Assembly (NCBI GenBank): GCA_003818205.1
Contig: RPRQ01000044.1
Span: forward strand, 1 to 36,197
DNA length: 36,197 bases
From: Bacteroidales bacterium
GTDB taxonomy: Bacteria; Bacteroidota; Bacteroidia; Bacteroidales; Tenuifilaceae
Direction: 5' to 3'
The notes beneath the pieces were generated by a model. The model was not told the origin of the DNA. It searched no databases and worked only from the letters and a program-made list of their open reading frames with translations. How positions within the stretch are numbered: the stretch's first letter is position 1; every line of letters begins with the position of its first letter. The position numbers and the translations under genes are program-made. Shown here piece after piece: positions 16,484 to 25,436 of the stretch.

Positions 16484-16835
16484 ACAGACACTAAATAGGG
16501 TATGCTGATTAAGTCCAAAATAGGTTTATGAAGCCACTAAAAACAAACCTCAGAGGAGTGAAAATATAATAGAAAATATATCAATATAGTATTTTAGCTC
16601 CGTAGGATCGACATTACAAAGCAGATAGGACAGAGAATAATGTCATGCCTACGGCATTTCAACTGTTCCCAGCTATATTTTCTAACATAATATCATCCCT
16701 ACGGGATTAAAATTAGAATAACAAGTGCACGTATTTTAGGCTTTTACATAAAAAATACTTGCGCTTACACAACAAAAAATTGTTGTAATATTTTATATTT
16801 CTGTGTTTTAACACTTAATCAGCAGACACTAAATA
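16484..16835. repeat. Segment bounded by a 13-bp direct repeat and holding three mini-hairpin repeats
   Basis: CAGACACTAAATA occurs at 16485-16497 and again at 16823-16835. Between them are three short hairpins of one design, a 3-bp stem around a TAC/GTA loop: TCC-GTA-GGA (16599-16607), GCC-TAC-GGC (16647-16655) and CCC-TAC-GGG (16697-16705). They start 48 and 50 bp apart, the first in opposite orientation. Flanks are also related (TGTCAT or TATCAT before, ATT after). The stems differ while pairing is kept. This matches a known style of Bacteroidota dispersed repeat and has no ORF. The remaining bases are AT-rich with no further signal. Confidence 0.6.
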
Positions 16836-16874
16836 TAGCCGAAAATTCATTGGGGGGGTTGTTAGAATTAGCCT
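16833..16874 (+). repeat. Partial copy of the tail of the dispersed repeat seen at 35938-36083
   Basis: ATATAG-CGAAA-TTCATTGG followed by TGTT-GAATTAGCCT matches 36035-36083 with a few substitutions and a short length difference. Only the tail is present; the CTCACGCAAAG head is missing, so this is a truncated copy. Bases 16875-16948 that follow contain no gene. Confidence 0.55.
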
Positions 16875-16948
16875 ATGAGATTAATAGAATTACAATCAAT
16901 TAACGCGCAAAGGGAAAAAACGAATTCGTTTTTTCTTTCATTGCGGTC

Positions 16949-16975
16949 CCTGCCTACCGGCAGGCGGCAGGCAGG
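16949..16975. repeat. CCTGCC...GGCAGG palindrome, copy 2
   Basis: A 27-bp unit: CCTGCCTACCGGCAGG followed by a second half-unit CGGCAGGCAGG. It differs from the copy at 33382-33408 at one base only. It lies about 80 bp past the stop codon of the phosphoesterase gene on the minus strand, where the GC-rich palindrome could act as a transcription stop. Confidence 0.8.
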
Positions 16976-17056
16976 TTTGGTTCTTTGTGGCAATATTTCT
17001 TTAGCTTCTCACAACATCTTAAAACAGAAACAAATGTAATTATCGTGGTTTGTTTC

Positions 17057-18424
17057 TCAATCAGTAATTTTCGTTAAAATCTTTTTATCCCCATTGTTGT
17101 AAACAACAAAAACCTTATTACCCTCAATTAAAAGGGCCTGCTCCTGAATGGAACTATTCGCTTTGGGTATATTTACATTTATTACACGTCCAGTATGAAA
17201 AATTGATATAGAATCAACTTCGGTATGCCCTACAATAAATGCTTTGCCTTTATAAAATTCAAGCTCATTTTCTAACGTTTTTTCATCAATATTATTATTG
17301 CTCGATTCATCGGGAGTGTAGCCTCTATACCAGAGGATTCCTTTACTACTAAGGATGAACGATCGGGTGTCGGTGTTGCTTTTATCTTCTTGATTATTAA
17401 AAAAATGCCAAACCAGACTATTTATTGAATCGATTCCCATTTTCATCTCAAAAAGTTTAGGAGATATCCCGGCATGAACGAAAATAAAATCGTTTATTTT
17501 CAGTATTACCGGTTTTTGTCGAATCCAATGGCCAAGAACTGATTTCTCGTCGAATAGCTTTGAGTAGGAGAGGCCTAAGTTTTCACAAAGCGCATAGTAG
17601 TTATCGGCAACGTATCTTAGGTCATTTTTAAAAATCATGGGTTCGTGGTTGCCAAGAAGAAGATGAACCTTTCCGCCACTCTTTATAGCTTGCTTTTCGA
17701 GTTTAAAGATAAGCCATAGCATTTCAGTAACTTTTGAACCCCGGTCAAATATATCACCAATAAAAGCTAGATGACCAGCACCCCAATTCCAATTCCCATT
17801 GTTATCAATTATTCTATTCCCTTTTAGAATTTTATACACCCTATCGTATTCACCATGGACATCGCCTACAACGAATATCTTTTTAACTCCCCTATAATCG
17901 CCTTTTGGATATGACATAGTTGTATTAAAATCGATGTCTTTCGATTCAATAAGAGTACCGTTAATTTCTTGAGGGAAATCATTAAAATGATAGCTTATTC
18001 TATTAATGGAGGATTTACTTTGAAGGCTATCATGTTTCAAAAAAGAAACATCTATAGTCGATGAATCGGATATTCTTATATGTGGGCCCTCCAGCATATC
18101 GGGAATGGGTTTTATATAAGTTTTAGCTCCAGCTGAAATTAAAAATGTTTCTATTTCAGCTCTATTACTCTTTTTAGCATAATCTAAGGGAGTCCAACCT
18201 TTATCATCTTTGATATTCGGATCGAATCCTTGCTCGATTAACGTTTTCACCAAAAAAGAATCCCTTTGAGCGATGGCTCTAAAAAGTGCTTCAGGTTTTT
18301 TTTGATGAATGTAGGTTGAGTTGCCTTTATTCTTCGTTGAATCAGGGGTAGCGATAGCCTGATTAATGATATTACCTTGAAAAAAGGTAATAAACAGACA
18401 ATTATATAATATCGATTTTTTCAC
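17057..18424 (-). CDS. Exported ankyrin-repeat PPP-type metallophosphoesterase
   Basis: 455 residues, GTG start at 18424. A signal-peptide-like N-terminus (hydrophobic residues 5-24, then AIATPD) indicates export. Residues ~44-101 hold two ankyrin repeats (ALFRAIAQRDSFLVKTLIEQG, GWTPLDYAKKSNRAEIETFLI). The catalytic domain (~180-420) has the complete PPP metal-binding set: GDVHG 187-191, GDIFDRG 223-229, GNHE 258-261, HAG with His317, and GHT with His400. This is the Ser/Thr phosphatase-like superfamily that also includes Shewanella-like and ApaH-like enzymes; whether the substrate is protein, nucleotide or small phosphate ester is not visible. It follows the SusCD genes on the same strand, but a terminator lies between, so regulation may be separate. 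Confidence 0.88.
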   Translation of the reverse strand: MKKSILYNCLFITFFQGNIINQAIATPDSTKNKGNSTYIHQKKPEALFRAIAQRDSFLVKTLIEQGFDPNIKDDKGWTPLDYAKKSNRAEIETFLISAGAKTYIKPIPDMLEGPHIRISDSSTIDVSFLKHDSLQSKSSINRISYHFNDFPQEINGTLIESKDIDFNTTMSYPKGDYRGVKKIFVVGDVHGEYDRVYKILKGNRIIDNNGNWNWGAGHLAFIGDIFDRGSKVTEMLWLIFKLEKQAIKSGGKVHLLLGNHEPMIFKNDLRYVADNYYALCENLGLSYSKLFDEKSVLGHWIRQKPVILKINDFIFVHAGISPKLFEMKMGIDSINSLVWHFFNNQEDKSNTDTRSFILSSKGILWYRGYTPDESSNNNIDEKTLENELEFYKGKAFIVGHTEVDSISIFHTGRVINVNIPKANSSIQEQALLIEGNKVFVVYNNGDKKILTKITD

Positions 18425-18467
18425 TCCACTTAAGTGTTTGTTTTAATAATTAAAAATCAGATAAAAG

Positions 18468-18491
18468 GAAAGCCCAAAATTATGGGCTTTC
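18468..18491 (-). terminator. Rho-independent terminator after SusD
   Basis: On the minus strand GAAAGCCCA pairs with TGGGCTTTC (9-bp stem, 6-nt loop) and is followed by a T-rich run (CTTTTATCTGATTTTT). It lies 65 bp after the SusD stop and 44 bp before the phosphoesterase start, separating the two transcription units at least partly. Confidence 0.8.
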
Positions 18492-18555
18492 TTTAACCTA
18501 AAACCTATTTACTTAAAAAAAAACTAAACTATATATAATAATTGTCTAGCCACAT

Positions 18556-19989
18556 TTAATCTGCATTATATCCAGGGTTCTGTTGATCCCTAATGTTGGG
18601 ATTAGCATCTATTTCAGCTTTTGGAATTGGAAGTACTATTTTATACCAACCCCAATTATAAGTTTTTTCCTCGGCTGTTAAATCTAATAAATGCGAGGTG
18701 CCAGTTCTTGTAATCGTTATGTTATTTCTCATTGCATCGAATAATCTATGACCTTCGCCTATTAGCTCTTTTCTTCTTTCAAGTAGAACTTGAGCAAGGG
18801 TTACAGTTCCAGTAATGCTTTTGGCAGGGTTCGCACGGCTAACAATTGCATTGATGTAAGCTAAGGCTTTTGTATTATCGGGTAGCTTAACGGCAGCTTC
18901 TGCAGCAATAAGGTAAACCTCCGAAAGTCTTAGAACGGTTATGTTTGAAGCAGTTGGAAGTTCTGTTGTCCCATTCCCAGTATATTTCATCAAGTAGTAT
19001 CTAGTACTGCTGGTGGTAATTAATTGCCTCCGAACATCTAGCGGATCGGTATTTACAAGATCGTAGAAACTTCGTGTTAGATTAATATCATCATACCCTG
19101 ATTTCCAGTAAAGGTAAGGAGCTCCTTCGTTTCCTGCGTTATCAACATCAGTGTTAACAATCTCGAAGAGGGATTCATTGTTGAATGCAACCTTCCATTG
19201 GGCAACATATTCGGCATTTGTCCATAGTTTATACCCTGCTGTAATAGACTCATTAATAGTTGCTTCTGCTGTTAATAGAGCATTCGTGTTATCGCCCATA
19301 TATAGGTAAACCCTTGAGAGTAGAGCCATTGCAGCGAATTTATTTATTTTACCAGGAGTTTTGATGTTTTTTAAAAGAGGAATTGCTGTTGTCAGGTCTG
19401 AGATAACCTGATTATAGCACTCCGCTACAGTATTTCTTGCAGGTTTATAATCATAATCTGGAATAGATGTAATAATACAACCTCCGAGTGAAGCCCCGTT
19501 GTCTTTAGTGTATGGGTAGCCGTAAACCCTAGTAGCATCAAATAGGGCTAGTGCGCGAAGGGTTAACGCTTGCCCTTTTACATGATTAATATCGGCTTGG
19601 TCGGTTTCTAGCACAACGGGAAGGTTATCAGCCTGTGCTAAAATGTTATTTGAGAAACGGGTAACCTTTAAGGGTAAATACCATAATGAGCTGGGCGCAT
19701 TATCTCTATTATATCTGAACATATAGTAATTTGCACAGCGTTTCGTATTGCTTTTTGCCTGGGCATCATCTCCCGTAACATCAGCATAATAGGTCATTCT
19801 TGCGCCATAGTACTCATAGGATTGTAATGTATTGTAAATGCCATTGAGCGCATAGTTTGCATCTCTTAGGCTTTTAATTGAACTTTCAGTTTCAATGGCT
19901 GTTGAGGGTTCAAGGTCTAACCACTCCTTTTTACATGCTGTAAAGATAAATATAGCAGCAAGGGTTATTAATATTTTGTTGTATTTCAT
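18556..19989 (-). CDS. SusD/RagB-family outer-membrane nutrient-binding lipoprotein
   Basis: 477 residues. Lipoprotein signal with lipobox FTAC (Cys19) followed by KKEWLDLEPST, the usual SusD start. The RagB/SusD core is recognisable: an early NxxLAQAD-type helix (NNILAQADNLP), HVKGQALTLRALALFDATRVYGYPY, the repeated TPR-like helices, and a C-terminal LLERRKELIGEGHRLFDAMRNN followed by IPKAEIDANPNIRDQQNPGY. These are diagnostic for the lid protein that caps a SusC transporter on the cell surface. It sits 20 bp downstream of the SusC gene and is surely co-transcribed. Length is slightly below average but complete. The bound ligand cannot be deduced. Confidence 0.96.
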   Translation of the reverse strand: MKYNKILITLAAIFIFTACKKEWLDLEPSTAIETESSIKSLRDANYALNGIYNTLQSYEYYGARMTYYADVTGDDAQAKSNTKRCANYYMFRYNRDNAPSSLWYLPLKVTRFSNNILAQADNLPVVLETDQADINHVKGQALTLRALALFDATRVYGYPYTKDNGASLGGCIITSIPDYDYKPARNTVAECYNQVISDLTTAIPLLKNIKTPGKINKFAAMALLSRVYLYMGDNTNALLTAEATINESITAGYKLWTNAEYVAQWKVAFNNESLFEIVNTDVDNAGNEGAPYLYWKSGYDDINLTRSFYDLVNTDPLDVRRQLITTSSTRYYLMKYTGNGTTELPTASNITVLRLSEVYLIAAEAAVKLPDNTKALAYINAIVSRANPAKSITGTVTLAQVLLERRKELIGEGHRLFDAMRNNITITRTGTSHLLDLTAEEKTYNWGWYKIVLPIPKAEIDANPNIRDQQNPGYNAD

Positions 19990-20009
19990 AATTCAATGAT
20001 TTTAGGGGT

Positions 20010-23000
20010 TTAAAAATTAATATCAATACCAAATGTTAAAGTTTTTAATGGGGGCATTTCAAAGTATGCTGAGCCTCCGGTGGGTACTTCAGGGTCGTAC
20101 TGATCGTATGCAGCCCAAGTGAGTAGATTGCTTGCAGAGCAAAAGATACGAACCTTATCAACTTTAATTTTCGATACCCATTGCTTGGGGGCATTTACTC
20201 CCAATGTGATATTCTTAAGTCTAATATGATTTGTGCTATGAAGTCTTCTAGAGTTAGCGTAATCATTCATTCTCGAAGGATTATTATAAATGAATGCTTC
20301 AATTGAGGTGTTATCACCAGGTTTTCTCCATCGGTCTTTATAGATAGCTGATATATTAGCATCGGGCTCACTTCCGCTATGTTCCAGCTTCTGAGCGGCA
20401 TTATCATACGATTGACCTCCTAACGAAAAGGTAAAAGTAAAGCCCAAATCGAACCATTTATAGGTTATATTGTTTGTCAAACCTCCGGTTAGCTTTGGAT
20501 CGGCTGATCCCATAAGGATTGGAAGTGCGTTTTTAGGATCTTCAGTAATATCTTTTACTAATTTTCCATTCGCATCGGTGGTATTGGTATAGAATTGAGG
20601 GTTTCCGTTATCAGGATTTATTCCTGCAAACTCAATCATTTTAAAAGTATAGTAAGGTTGACCTACCATGCGAACTTGAACCCCACTCGCTATCTCGGTT
20701 TGAATACCATTTAGCACTAAAATTTTATTGGTGTTTTTAGTCAGATTTAATGAAGTTGTCCAATTCAAGTCTTTTGTTTTAATGTTCTTTGACTGAATTT
20801 CCAATTCAACCCCCTTATTCTCCATTTTACCAACGTTGGTTAGAATGGACGAGAAACCGGTAGTGAGCGAAAGGGGCATATCCATTAATAAATCCTTCGT
20901 TGTTCTGGTGTAGTATTCAACGGTTACGTTTAGCCTTTCAAAGAATTCCATGTCTAATCCAACGTTGAAGTTGTAGTTTGTTTCCCACGATAGTTTCGGG
21001 TAAGCGATTTGGTTTTCAACAATACCTGGTTGTCCGTCATAATCATAGCCAAAACCGGTTAAATTCATAAATCCATTGTAGGATGAAGGAAGAGTACCAT
21101 TTACACCGTATGATGTTCTAAGCTTTAAATCATTGATTATCTTCTTGAAAGGTTCCATGAACGACTCGTTTGAAACTTTCCAAGCTCCTGATAGTGACCA
21201 GAAATTACCCCAACGATTTTCAGGTTTTAGCCTTGAACTACCATCCCTTCTGAAGCTGACGCCGAAGAAATACTTGCTGTCGAAATTGTAATTTAACCTT
21301 GATATATATGAAATCATTCGTGATTGTGATGATGACCCGCTTACATCAGCCAAAGCGGATGCATTGCTAATATCATGTTTGTCGACATTCGGAAAATTTG
21401 ATTTGTAACCCTCTAGATTGTCTCTTTTATAATCTTCGAACTCATAACCTGCTAAAACGTCAACATTATGTTTCTCAAAGAATGATCTCTCATAACCTAT
21501 TACATTCGAAGAGATTAATTTCTTATAATCTCTATACTCAACATTCATATCACCATTCACCTTTGAGCCATCAGACGTTCTTGGATCGTTCCATTCATTA
21601 CCTTTTAGTAAATTGTAGTCGTAGCTGAATGTAGTTTTGAATCGTAATTCTTTAGTGAACTTGTACTCAGCGTATAGTGTATTAAATGCTTTGGTTAACC
21701 ATTGCCTATTGTAGTTTAAATCTTTGGCCGATTTTGGGTTTCTATCACCGTTCCGAGGAAACCACGTAGCGTATGTACCATCTTCGTTGTAAGCTGGGTT
21801 CGATGGGGTTACTGTATTTCTTGATGAGTAGAGCGGTGATGTGTAGGTTCCCCCTTCATCGCTAACATCTTGTTGAACATTCGAGAATAGCACATTGGCT
21901 CCAATCTCTAACCGTTCAGTTGCTTTAAAGTTAAGGTTAAGCCTTCCGCTAACCCTTTTAAGCATGGATTGGTAAGAAACACCCTCCTGCTCTGTATAAC
22001 CAAGCGATGAGAAAAAAGTAAGTTTTTCTGTTCCTCCCGAAGCGGAGAATTCATGGTTTTGATGAGCCCCTTTCCGCATTAGCAATTTGTTCCAGTCGGC
22101 AAAACCATCCCAGGGTACTGGAGCATAGGTGTCAATAAGACCATCGGCGTATGCTGTAGCAGCAGTTGCATCTAGGCCATCAACCATTGTAGCCCTGTTT
22201 ATTAGCCCTTCATAAATAACATCTCTTCTTTCCTGTCCATTTAGGATTGGGCGGTATTGGGTTGCGAATTCTGAAGTTCCAAAATCGGATTTGTAGGTAA
22301 ATATGGTTTTACCCTTTTTCCCTGTTTTTGTTTTAATAAGAATTACTCCGTTTGCCGCTCTTGATCCGTAAAGAGAAGCAGCAGCAGCATCCTTTATAAT
22401 TATTAAGCTCTCGATATCGGAAGGGTTAATGGACGACATAATATCGAAACCACCACCTGATTGTGTGGAAATATCGCCTGCTATCATTGGAACTCCATCA
22501 ACTACATAAAGCGGATTATTTGATGCATTAAATGATCCTAACCCCCTTACTCTTAATGAAACAGCTCCACCTGGTTGGTTTGAACTTGTTGAAACTTGAA
22601 CGCCCGAGGTTGAACCTTGTAGCATTTGGGCGAAATTGGCAGTTGGAACATCCTTTAAAGCCTCAGTTTTCACTGTTGTTGCGGAGCCAGCGTACGATGA
22701 TTTTTTGTATGTACCGTAAGCGGTAACAATTAAATCCTCCAGCTGAATGCTTTCATCCTCAAGTATGATGTTAAGCTCAGAGTTCTGTCCTTCGGGAATA
22801 ATAATTTCTTTAGATTTCATCCCAACAAACGATATCATCAATGTATTCTCTGCTGATGATAAAGCGAGGGTAAAACGACCATTCATATCAGTTGTTACCC
22901 CTTTGGTAGTTCCCTTTATTAGAACACTTGCACCAGGAATAGGCTCACCTTTGGAATCGACTACAACACCACTCACGGTTACCTGCTGTTGCGACACTAA

Positions 23001-23102
23001 TGAGTTACGATTTGTGTTCTCCTGTAATGGAACTTCAGCATAAGTATTTGTAAATGGCAAAACACTTAAGGCCAGAAGCATTGTAAACATGCGTTTTTTC
23101 AT
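20010..23102 (-). CDS. SusC/RagA-family TonB-dependent outer-membrane transporter
   Basis: 1030 residues. Signal peptide 1-22. A carboxypeptidase-regulatory-like domain covers ~42-115 (VTVSGVVVDSKGEPIPGASV). A TonB-box-like segment LEDLIVTAYG follows near 121-130. The plug (~140-260) carries NPLYVVDGVP (196-205) and SLYGSRAANGVILIKTK (243-259), the SusC signatures. The rest is the 22-strand barrel, ending in TFGIDINF with a terminal Phe. The mechanism is TonB/ExbBD-driven import through the plug with SusD as lid. No extra STN domain is seen, so anti-sigma-factor signalling is not expected. The adjoining TPR-HTH gene is the probable regulator. Confidence 0.97.
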   Translation of the reverse strand: MKKRMFTMLLALSVLPFTNTYAEVPLQENTNRNSLVSQQQVTVSGVVVDSKGEPIPGASVLIKGTTKGVTTDMNGRFTLALSSAENTLMISFVGMKSKEIIIPEGQNSELNIILEDESIQLEDLIVTAYGTYKKSSYAGSATTVKTEALKDVPTANFAQMLQGSTSGVQVSTSSNQPGGAVSLRVRGLGSFNASNNPLYVVDGVPMIAGDISTQSGGGFDIMSSINPSDIESLIIIKDAAAASLYGSRAANGVILIKTKTGKKGKTIFTYKSDFGTSEFATQYRPILNGQERRDVIYEGLINRATMVDGLDATAATAYADGLIDTYAPVPWDGFADWNKLLMRKGAHQNHEFSASGGTEKLTFFSSLGYTEQEGVSYQSMLKRVSGRLNLNFKATERLEIGANVLFSNVQQDVSDEGGTYTSPLYSSRNTVTPSNPAYNEDGTYATWFPRNGDRNPKSAKDLNYNRQWLTKAFNTLYAEYKFTKELRFKTTFSYDYNLLKGNEWNDPRTSDGSKVNGDMNVEYRDYKKLISSNVIGYERSFFEKHNVDVLAGYEFEDYKRDNLEGYKSNFPNVDKHDISNASALADVSGSSSQSRMISYISRLNYNFDSKYFFGVSFRRDGSSRLKPENRWGNFWSLSGAWKVSNESFMEPFKKIINDLKLRTSYGVNGTLPSSYNGFMNLTGFGYDYDGQPGIVENQIAYPKLSWETNYNFNVGLDMEFFERLNVTVEYYTRTTKDLLMDMPLSLTTGFSSILTNVGKMENKGVELEIQSKNIKTKDLNWTTSLNLTKNTNKILVLNGIQTEIASGVQVRMVGQPYYTFKMIEFAGINPDNGNPQFYTNTTDANGKLVKDITEDPKNALPILMGSADPKLTGGLTNNITYKWFDLGFTFTFSLGGQSYDNAAQKLEHSGSEPDANISAIYKDRWRKPGDNTSIEAFIYNNPSRMNDYANSRRLHSTNHIRLKNITLGVNAPKQWVSKIKVDKVRIFCSASNLLTWAAYDQYDPEVPTGGSAYFEMPPLKTLTFGIDINF

Positions 23103-23457
23103 AGATAATTGTTTTTAGTTAGGGTTTTATGATTAAACTTTGTTTAGAAGTTGCTGATATTTGATATTTCATACTTAAATTATATGTTGTAGTATAAGTG
23201 TTAACATACTGCAATACAATTATGTACAGTTTTTTTGTGCTGATTGATTTTGTATATGGCGAAAAGAGAATAGTGATGACATGAACCTTTACAATTTTGT
23301 TTTTGTAAAGATTGACACAGTTTGTAAGAGATGATTGAAAGATGGAATTACAAATGCTATACTTTTAGCGATACGTAAGCTACAATCATTATACAGGGAT
23401 AAATAGTAAAGCTACATTTGATATACAACGTATTGTATAATTCTGATATGCTGAAAG
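23103..23457. promoter_or_regulatory. Regulatory region between the TPR-HTH gene and the SusC gene
   Basis: 355 bp without a gene. The SusCD promoter should lie here but no exact TAnnTTTG box is found at 20-30 nt from the SusC start, so a long leader or an activator-dependent promoter is possible. A perfect inverted repeat TATACAA/TTGTATA (23422-23428, 23433-23439) lies 19 bp after the regulator stop, and TATATGTTGTAGTATA near 23180 is a looser palindrome. They are candidate operator or terminator elements; the AT content makes chance matches likely. Confidence 0.35.
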
Positions 23458-25212
23458 TTAGAATCTCTGAAAAAAATCGAAGAGGTTTTCATTGCTATTG
23501 GCTAAACCAAGTTTTTTTCGGAGTCTGCATCGAGCCACATTGATACTTTGTGGACTTTGACCTGTAATAATTGTTATCTCTTTTGTGCTCAGGTTTAGCT
23601 TTAAAAAAGCACATAGTCTTCTTTCGTTTTGGGATAATGAGGGAAATTCCTGTAAAAGGTTTTGATAAAAATTCTGGTTTACCTGATTGAATCGTAGCTC
23701 AAAATCTTCCCAAATATTTATCCTTTGGGCATTCGTATTGATGTTATGTAGTATTGCTTGAAGTTTTTTCTTCGTTTCCCCAATACTACTATCAATTTCA
23801 ATCTGAATTCTTTCGGCAAGGGCTTTGTCGATCTCCTGTTGCTGCGCTATTTGAAGAGAGTAGGTAATCAACTCTTTATTTTTATCAGAAAGATCTTCCT
23901 CTATTCTACTTTTTTCCTCAGTAAGCGTTTGATTATCATTTCTTTGTTTGGTTATTGATTGCCTGTGGCGTTTAAATATATAAATGAATCCAACAGCAAA
24001 AATCGAGATACTTAATGTATATATTATTAAAATTAATTTCTGTTGTTGTCTATCGCTTTTACTTTGCAATTGTTCCTTGTATGTATCGAAGTTGGTCTCT
24101 ATTTTAGCAATTTCGATACTCTTCTGAGCATCAAATACGGTATCCCTTACCTGGTTGTGTTTTTCAAGTTCGCGATAAGCATCGTAGGGCATTTTATTCT
24201 TTAAATAGGCTTTACTGAGGTGTGAGTAAAAGCTAGACATTTTATCCTTTAAACCATATTTTATTGAAATCTCTAAGCTTTGCTTGTAGTAGTAAATGGA
24301 TGAGTCAAGCTGGTTCGTTTCGTAGAAGTAATCTCCTATATTATCGAGAATAATTGCTTCTCTCGGTTTATAATTGGTTTGTTTTCGGTACTTTAAGGCA
24401 AACCGAAAATTTTCAATGGCCTGTTTGTATTGACCTTTATTCATTAAAATGCTTCCAATATTGTTATATGAAGTTGCTAATCCGCTTATGCTATTGGTTT
24501 TGCTGTATATTTCAAAGCATTGATAGTATAGCTTAAGAGCAGCAGAGTCATTGCCCATCGAAGAGTAGGCTGTGCCAAGATTGTTCAATGCTGTAGCAAT
24601 ATCATCATCATTTCCCTCTTCGCGGCTTAATGCAAGGCTCATCTTGTAGTATTGCAGCGATTTTTCATAATCTTTGAGGTACTTATAAACACTGCCCATT
24701 ACCCTGTAGCATCTCTTAATTCCACCCTTGTTTTTTATCCTTTGGTACAACTCAAGACCTTTGCTGCAGTGATCTAATGATTTACTATACTCACCAATTG
24801 TCTTGTATATGTCGGCCAGATTAAAGTATGTATTTGCAAGTTTTTCTTCCTGTTCTGATTTAGTAAACAGCTTTGCAGCCTGTTTGTAGGCTTGAATTGC
24901 TTTGGCATAATGATTCAGCTGCTTAAGAAACGAAGCTTCCTTATTTAGGACGTTACCAATAATTTCAGGATCTGCTGTTTCAATGGCCAACGATTTACAA
25001 TGCTCAATAATCTCAAAAGCCTCGTTAGGTTTTTGGCTATAGTCCTCGTTATTCCAAGAGATTAAGCTGTCGATACGATTCTTTACTATGCTGTTCGATC
25101 GCTTTTCCCTAAGGTTGCAGGAGTAAATAGCGAGTATATAAATTAGGCTAATTAAATACAATATCCATTTTACAAAGTGCTTATTATTTGTTGTTTTTTC
25201 TTTAATAATCAT
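23458..25212 (-). CDS. TPR-repeat transcriptional regulator with membrane segments and C-terminal HTH
   Basis: 584 residues. An N-terminal hydrophobic segment (~15-32, ending YSCN) acts as signal or anchor. Residues ~90-350 form about six TPRs (for example ALNNLGTAYSSMGNDSAALKLYYQC and SYNNIGSILMNKGQYKQAIENF). A second membrane span is at ~393-413 (LILIIYTLSISIFAVGFIYIF), then a coiled coil (~415-475). The C-terminal ~60 residues (SLSQNERRLCAFLKLNLSTKEITIITGQSPQSINVARCRLRKKLGL) form a LuxR-like helix-turn-helix. The layout suggests a sensor with periplasmic TPRs and a cytoplasmic DNA-binding tail, a family common next to Bacteroidota uptake loci. Located directly upstream of SusC on the same strand, it is the likely activator of SusCD. 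Confidence 0.85.
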   Translation of the reverse strand: MIIKEKTTNNKHFVKWILYLISLIYILAIYSCNLREKRSNSIVKNRIDSLISWNNEDYSQKPNEAFEIIEHCKSLAIETADPEIIGNVLNKEASFLKQLNHYAKAIQAYKQAAKLFTKSEQEEKLANTYFNLADIYKTIGEYSKSLDHCSKGLELYQRIKNKGGIKRCYRVMGSVYKYLKDYEKSLQYYKMSLALSREEGNDDDIATALNNLGTAYSSMGNDSAALKLYYQCFEIYSKTNSISGLATSYNNIGSILMNKGQYKQAIENFRFALKYRKQTNYKPREAIILDNIGDYFYETNQLDSSIYYYKQSLEISIKYGLKDKMSSFYSHLSKAYLKNKMPYDAYRELEKHNQVRDTVFDAQKSIEIAKIETNFDTYKEQLQSKSDRQQQKLILIIYTLSISIFAVGFIYIFKRHRQSITKQRNDNQTLTEEKSRIEEDLSDKNKELITYSLQIAQQQEIDKALAERIQIEIDSSIGETKKKLQAILHNINTNAQRINIWEDFELRFNQVNQNFYQNLLQEFPSLSQNERRLCAFLKLNLSTKEITIITGQSPQSINVARCRLRKKLGLANSNENLFDFFQRF

Positions 25213-25407
25213 TGTTGTTATGCTTAAGAAAATACACTTTTCAATGGTTTTTTAGTGCTACTAATATAGGTACAAATTCAATAACTAAACGCTATGTAAC
25301 AATGAAGAATTAGAAGCATGAATATGCCTATAATTCATCTATTTTAAATTTTTGATGATATTTCTTCATATTTGAACGATGCATATCGATGTAATAGTTG
25401 AAACCAA

Positions 25408-25415
25408 TACCTTTG
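25408..25415 (+). promoter_or_regulatory. -7 promoter box TACCTTTG for the GT51 gene
   Basis: An exact TAnnTTTG match, ending 21 nt before the ATG at 25437. No TTTG is present at -33. A longer in-frame TTG-initiated reading (25398) would begin upstream of this box and is rejected. Confidence 0.45.
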
Positions 25416-25436
25416 TATCAATCACTAAATTTTTTT

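Noticed and set aside
16162-16494. 110-residue open frame in the GC-rich block
   Set aside because: It crosses a structured, stem-rich sequence and a palindromic repeat, has no recognisable domain, and is better explained as chance within an RNA-like element.
16599-16705. CRISPR-like array because of ~49-bp spacing
   Set aside because: The units share only a 9-bp hairpin design, with changed stems and one in the opposite orientation; there are no identical repeats and no cas genes.
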